From assembly GCA_031254645.1 (NCBI GenBank), contig JAIRUA010000001.1:1-51969 (forward strand): a DNA stretch of 51,969 bases. Reading direction: 5' to 3'. The notes below the pieces were generated by a model. That model saw nothing but the letters and a program-made list of their open reading frames with translations. It did not search any database and was not told the DNA's origin. This DNA is from Dysgonamonadaceae bacterium. GTDB lineage: Bacteria; Bacteroidota; Bacteroidia; Bacteroidales; Dysgonomonadaceae. The position numbers were made by a program, and so were the translations under genes. Of the stretch, positions 48,497 through 51,969 are shown one piece after another. Each line of letters opens with the position of its first letter. Position 1 is the first letter of the stretch.

Positions 48497-50527
48497 TTAA
48501 TAGCGAAGTACGATGCGTTCGCCTAATTCCTTCGCCAAAGCCTTTTTAAACTCTTGTAAACCTTTCAATTCGCTTATCAGCAAAATACAATCTTCGGACG
48601 AAACCGTTTTCATTTTCCCTTTTACCGCTTTTATTTTTTGAAGAATATGTTCGTTTTTCAACTCCGTTGTGGCGCGAGGAACAAGCGTTTCCAATTTATT
48701 TTGTTCTAATAAACGCGATTTTTCATCACCCACTTCTTCGCCGAGTTGTTTGGAGTGATATTGACTCAATTCATAACGGTCACTCACTAACTCTATTGCT
48801 AATTTACTGATAGTTGGGTCGATATGCATTGTAAAATAGCTGCTCGAATCGAAGTTTTCATCATCAATATATCGACAGGCTTCTTCAAAGATTTGCTTGT
48901 AAAACGGATTCGAAAAGTCGAAATGATCTCGTTCCAAATCATAACGAACAAACTCAGTTACACCCGGACCCACTTCTCGCAGTACATCTTCTTCAATCAC
49001 TTTTTTATTTTCTACTCGCTTGACTGTTTCGTATTTACGATAAATGGGCGTATTGCCATAACGAACAACGTAGCGTAAAATTTCGCGTTCAAATCGTTCG
49101 TAAGGATTTTTCGGTTGAGATGTTTTATGGACTTTTTCAGGTGTTATTTCGGGAACTTCTTCCGACGGAAGCGGATTATCAACGGTTTCTCTACCTTGAT
49201 TTTCTTTCCTTTTATCGTAATTTTTCAAGCGAATTTTATTCACCTCCGCAATCAATACATTTTCGCGCATATCAAGCAATTTCGCGCATTCCTGAATATA
49301 GACAGAACGAGCAATCTGATTGGGAATGAGCGAAATACTTTGTACAACATTGGATATTAATCCGGCGCGTTTTATCGGGTCGTTACCCACTTCCTGCAAT
49401 AGAAGTTGTGTTTTGAAACGAATGAAATCGACCTCGTTTTCAGCGATATATTTGTTAAAATCTTCGGCATTTTGTTTTTTTGCGAATGAATCGGGGTCCT
49501 CTCCTTCGGGTAAAAGCACTACTTTTACATTCATTCCGTCTTCCAAGAGCAAGTCGATACCGCGCAAAGCGGCTTTTATTCCTGCAGGGTCGCCATCGTA
49601 AAGCATCGTAATGTTTTCCGAAAAACGATGCAACATTCTGATTTGCCCTTTCGTGAGTGCCGTTCCCGATGAAGCCACTACGTTTTCAATTCCCGCCTGA
49701 TGCATCGAAATCACATCGGTATATCCTTCTACAAGAAACGATTTATCTTGTTTTACAATGGCGCTTTTCGCAAAATAAATACCGTAAAGTTCGTTGCTTT
49801 TGGAATAAATTTCACTTTCGGGCGAATTGACGTATTTCGCCAAATTGTCTGCCTTTTTGAGAATACGTCCACCAAAACCGACCACTTTTCCCGAAAGAGT
49901 ATGAATGGGAAAAATCACTCGACCACGAAACCGGTCGTACAACGGCGTATTGTTTTCGCCACCGCCCGAAAGTCCTGTTTTCAACAGATATTCGCGACGA
50001 TAACCTGCTTTTTGTGCTTCTTGCAAAAAAGCATCGCGTTGCTCCAAGCCGTAACCAAGTTGAAATTTTTTGACAATATCGTCTCGAAATCCACGTTCAC
50101 GAAAATAAGTCAAACCAATGGCTTTTCCTTCGGGGTTTTCGTGTAGCATTTTTACGAAATAATCGCGCGCATATTCGTTGAGAATGAATAAACTTTCGCG
50201 ATCGCTTTGTAGCTGTTTCTCTTCGGCAGTCAACTCTTTTTCAACAACTTCTATATGGTATTTTCTTGCTAAATGCTTGAGTGCCTCAGGATACGAAAGT
50301 TGCTCTTTCTTCATCACGAAGTGAACAGGCGAGCCGCCTTCACCACACGAAAAGCATTTACAAAGATTTTTTGCCGGCGATACGTAAAACGACGGCGAAC
50401 GATCGTCATGAAACGGACACAAACCCACGAAATTAACGCCACGCTTTTTGAGCGTAACAAAATCAGACACCACATCTACAATTTGTGCGGCATCTTGAAT
50501 ACGGGCTACTGTGGCGTGGTCGATCAT
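48497..50527 (-). CDS. dnaG: DNA primase
   Basis: From the ATG at 50527 the protein is 676 residues. It has the CHC2 zinc site (CPFHDDRSPSFYVSPAKN then CKCFSCGEGG), the RNA-polymerase core (YFRERGFRDDIVKKFQLGYG, GRVIFPIHTLSGKVVGFGGR) and the Toprim EGYTDVISMHQAGIENVVASSGTALT with the DPAGIKAALRGIDLL second acidic motif. It makes the RNA primers of replication. The start overlaps the ilvE stop as TAATG, so translation is coupled; a TTG at 50545 is the rejected alternative. The ABC exporter genes follow. Confidence 0.97.
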   Translation of the reverse strand: MIDHATVARIQDAAQIVDVVSDFVTLKKRGVNFVGLCPFHDDRSPSFYVSPAKNLCKCFSCGEGGSPVHFVMKKEQLSYPEALKHLARKYHIEVVEKELTAEEKQLQSDRESLFILNEYARDYFVKMLHENPEGKAIGLTYFRERGFRDDIVKKFQLGYGLEQRDAFLQEAQKAGYRREYLLKTGLSGGGENNTPLYDRFRGRVIFPIHTLSGKVVGFGGRILKKADNLAKYVNSPESEIYSKSNELYGIYFAKSAIVKQDKSFLVEGYTDVISMHQAGIENVVASSGTALTKGQIRMLHRFSENITMLYDGDPAGIKAALRGIDLLLEDGMNVKVVLLPEGEDPDSFAKKQNAEDFNKYIAENEVDFIRFKTQLLLQEVGNDPIKRAGLISNVVQSISLIPNQIARSVYIQECAKLLDMRENVLIAEVNKIRLKNYDKRKENQGRETVDNPLPSEEVPEITPEKVHKTSQPKNPYERFEREILRYVVRYGNTPIYRKYETVKRVENKKVIEEDVLREVGPGVTEFVRYDLERDHFDFSNPFYKQIFEEACRYIDDENFDSSSYFTMHIDPTISKLAIELVSDRYELSQYHSKQLGEEVGDEKSRLLEQNKLETLVPRATTELKNEHILQKIKAVKGKMKTVSSEDCILLISELKGLQEFKKALAKELGERIVLRY

Positions 50528-51543
50528 TACACGATCGTTACCCAATCGTGTACATCTTCTTCTTCGCCGTACTGAATGGCGCGAAGTTTGTTGTACAGCT
50601 TCTCGGAAATCGCACCCGGCTTGCCATCTGCCGAAAATACGTATGATTTGTTCATTTCCGGATCATCAATTCGCTGAATCGGACTAATAACGGCAGCTGT
50701 TCCGCAAGCACCCGCTTCTTCAAACGTTTCAAGTTCTTGATAAGGCACGGGACGACGCTCTACTTTCATTCCCATATCTTGCGCCAATTGGATCAAGCTT
50801 TTGTTGGTAATTGATGGCAAAATAGAAGCCGATTCGGGCGTAATGTATGTATTATTTTTGATGCCAAAGAAGTTGGCAGCACCACATTCGTCAATATATT
50901 TTTTCTCTTTCGCATCGAGATAAAAAACTGCGGAATAACCCATTGCGTGTGCTTTTTGTCCCGCCACGAGGCTTGCTGCATAGTTTCCGCCCACTTTGTA
51001 AGTTCCTGTTCCGAGCGGTGCGGCACGGTCAAACTCGCGCATCAATACAAAAGGTGTGGTTTGGAAACCGCCTTTGAAATAAGGTCCTACCGGCGTTACA
51101 AAAATCAGAAATGTATATTCTGCAGCCGGTTTCACACCCACTTGCGCACCTGTACCAATAAGCAGCGGACGAATGTATAACGATGCGCCGCTTTCGTAAG
51201 GCGGTACAAACCGTTCGTTTTTGCGAATGGCGAGTAACACCATTTCTTCGAACTTTTCTACCGGAAGCTCTGCCATCATAATACCTCGACACGACATTTG
51301 AAGACGCAAAGCATTTTCACGCATACGGAAAACACGAATTTGTCCGTCTTTTCCACGAAATGCTTTCAAGCCTTCAAACGCCTCTTGTCCGTAATGAAGG
51401 CACGTAGCCGCCATATGCAAATTTACGTGTTCAGATGTTTCGAGTTGCGGCTCGCTCCATTGCCCGTTTTTGTAGTGGCTGCGCACATTGTAATCGGTTT
51501 TCATATAGCCGAAAGCCAAGTCCGACCAATTGATTGTATCCAT
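50527..51543 (-). CDS. ilvE: Branched-chain-amino-acid aminotransferase
   Basis: The 338-residue group II BCAT has CLHYGQEAFEGLKAFRG, the pyridoxal-phosphate lysine Lys183 in GTGTYKVGGNYAASL, DECGAANFFGI and ERRPVPYQELETFEEAGACGTAAVISPIQRI. It carries out the last step of valine, leucine and isoleucine synthesis or the first step of their breakdown. Length and motifs are canonical. It is the first gene of the ilvE-dnaG-ABC run. Confidence 0.97.
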   Translation of the reverse strand: MDTINWSDLAFGYMKTDYNVRSHYKNGQWSEPQLETSEHVNLHMAATCLHYGQEAFEGLKAFRGKDGQIRVFRMRENALRLQMSCRGIMMAELPVEKFEEMVLLAIRKNERFVPPYESGASLYIRPLLIGTGAQVGVKPAAEYTFLIFVTPVGPYFKGGFQTTPFVLMREFDRAAPLGTGTYKVGGNYAASLVAGQKAHAMGYSAVFYLDAKEKKYIDECGAANFFGIKNNTYITPESASILPSITNKSLIQLAQDMGMKVERRPVPYQELETFEEAGACGTAAVISPIQRIDDPEMNKSYVFSADGKPGAISEKLYNKLRAIQYGEEEDVHDWVTIV

Positions 51544-51637
51544 AAAATAATGAAATTAATGTTTTAGAAACTGTTTTGAAACAATAAAGTGCAATATTAC
51601 GCATTTTATGGGACAAACACAAGAAAATTCATAAATA

Positions 51638-51673
51638 AAAAAATGCCCATCGAAAAGAATCAATGAGCATTTC
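51638..51673 (-). terminator. Terminator of tRNA-Arg
   Basis: On the minus strand AAATGCTCAT pairs with ATGGGCATTT (one mismatch) and is followed by a T-rich tail (TTTTATTT). It lies 36 bases downstream of the tRNA 3' end. Confidence 0.65.
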
Positions 51674-51709
51674 CAAACAAAATTAATTTATCTGTTATGA
51701 AAAAAATAG

Positions 51710-51783
51710 TGATCAGGCTGGGATTCGAACCCAGGACCCACAGCTTAGAAGGCTGTTGCTCTATCCAGCTGAGCTACCCGACC
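51710..51783 (-). tRNA. tRNA-Arg (anticodon TCT)
   Basis: The acceptor stem GGTCGGG pairs with CCTGATC (two G-T pairs), the D-loop is AGCTCAGCTGGATAGAG, the anticodon arm ACAGC-CTTCTAA-GCTGT reads TCT (arginine AGA/AGG), and the T-arm is CTGGG-TTCGAAT-CCCAG. Discriminator A; CCA is not encoded. Confidence 0.95.
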
Positions 51784-51806
51784 GTCCTTTCTTTATTTTT
51801 AGGGTG

Positions 51807-51838
51807 CAAAGGTAATGAATAATTTGCTAATGTGCAAA
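51807..51838 (-). promoter_or_regulatory. Promoter of tRNA-Arg
   Basis: Leftward TTTG (CAAA at 51835-51838), 20-base spacer, then TACCTTTG (CAAAGGTA at 51807-51814) is a perfect consensus, about 24 bases upstream of the tRNA. The rest of the window to 51969 holds TGCTAAT/GCAAATA words and no gene. Confidence 0.75.
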
Positions 51839-51969
51839 TATGCTAATGAGAATACGCATCTATATACTTTATTGTACCAAATCTCATTTGATTAGATACC
51901 ATTTAATCGTAATGCAAAGATAGCTATTTGCAGCGACTTGTACATACGAAGGTTGCAGCAAATATACAA

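Overview
The window is a piece of a Bacteroidota chromosome, most likely from the order Bacteroidales. The evidence is two SusC/SusD outer-membrane uptake pairs, a PorV-type subunit of the type IX secretion system, lipoproteins with Bacteroidota-style signal peptides, an acpP-fabF-rnc cluster, and many promoters matching the Bacteroidota consensus (TTTG, about 20 bases, TAnnTTTG). I cannot name the species from the sequence alone.

Layout. Positions 1-2892: the tail of a possible antitoxin gene, an AbiEii-type nucleotidyltransferase toxin gene, and two overlapping glycosyltransferase genes. 2975-8204: a DUF4434 glycosidase-like protein, then on the minus strand acpP-fabF-rnc and an M15 peptidase lipoprotein, then purN and tRNA-Leu. 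8306-15824: a secreted S9 peptidase, convergent with a SusC/SusD pair. 15873-16672: two small helix-turn-helix genes that diverge from a region rich in palindromes.

16759-26072 is the most interesting part. It is a 9.3-kb integrated element bounded by a perfect 23-bp direct repeat. The right copy is the 3' end of a small DUF2795 gene, and the tyrosine integrase lies next to it. Inside are an XRE repressor with a divergent control region, two small plus-strand genes (one WYL_2-like), a second recombinase that is only a catalytic domain, a five-gene minus-strand operon of lipoproteins ending in a triple-FISUMP protein, a replication-initiator-like gene preceded by 25-bp-spaced repeats, a stand-alone NUMOD3 protein and an excisionase-like helix-turn-helix protein. 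The 770-bp gene-free stretch holds two copies of a structured about 78-nt element in inverted orientation. No relaxase or phage structural gene is visible. The best reading is a replicating integrative element or satellite of a type I do not recognise.

26049-30542: the DUF2795 target gene, a PduO-type cobalamin adenosyltransferase, a short methyltransferase-like gene, a DUF418 membrane protein, ispF and porV. 30749-43547 is a minus-strand polysaccharide-utilisation locus, in transcription order: a GLUG-repeat surface lipoprotein, a GH128-like glycosidase (family known for beta-1,3-glucan), a membrane-spanning propeller/LuxR regulator, SusC, SusD and a PKD-domain surface lipoprotein. 43869-51783: an FAH-family hydrolase and rex, a Fic protein, an ABC exporter pair, dnaG, ilvE and tRNA-Arg.

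A second genome-wide theme is a set of short, degenerate tandem word repeats at gene junctions (for example TTCAAAAATTCAAA, AAATCGTAAATCGT, TTAAACTTTAAA). In several genes these have been captured into the coding sequence, giving recurrent KFKNSK-like protein ends.
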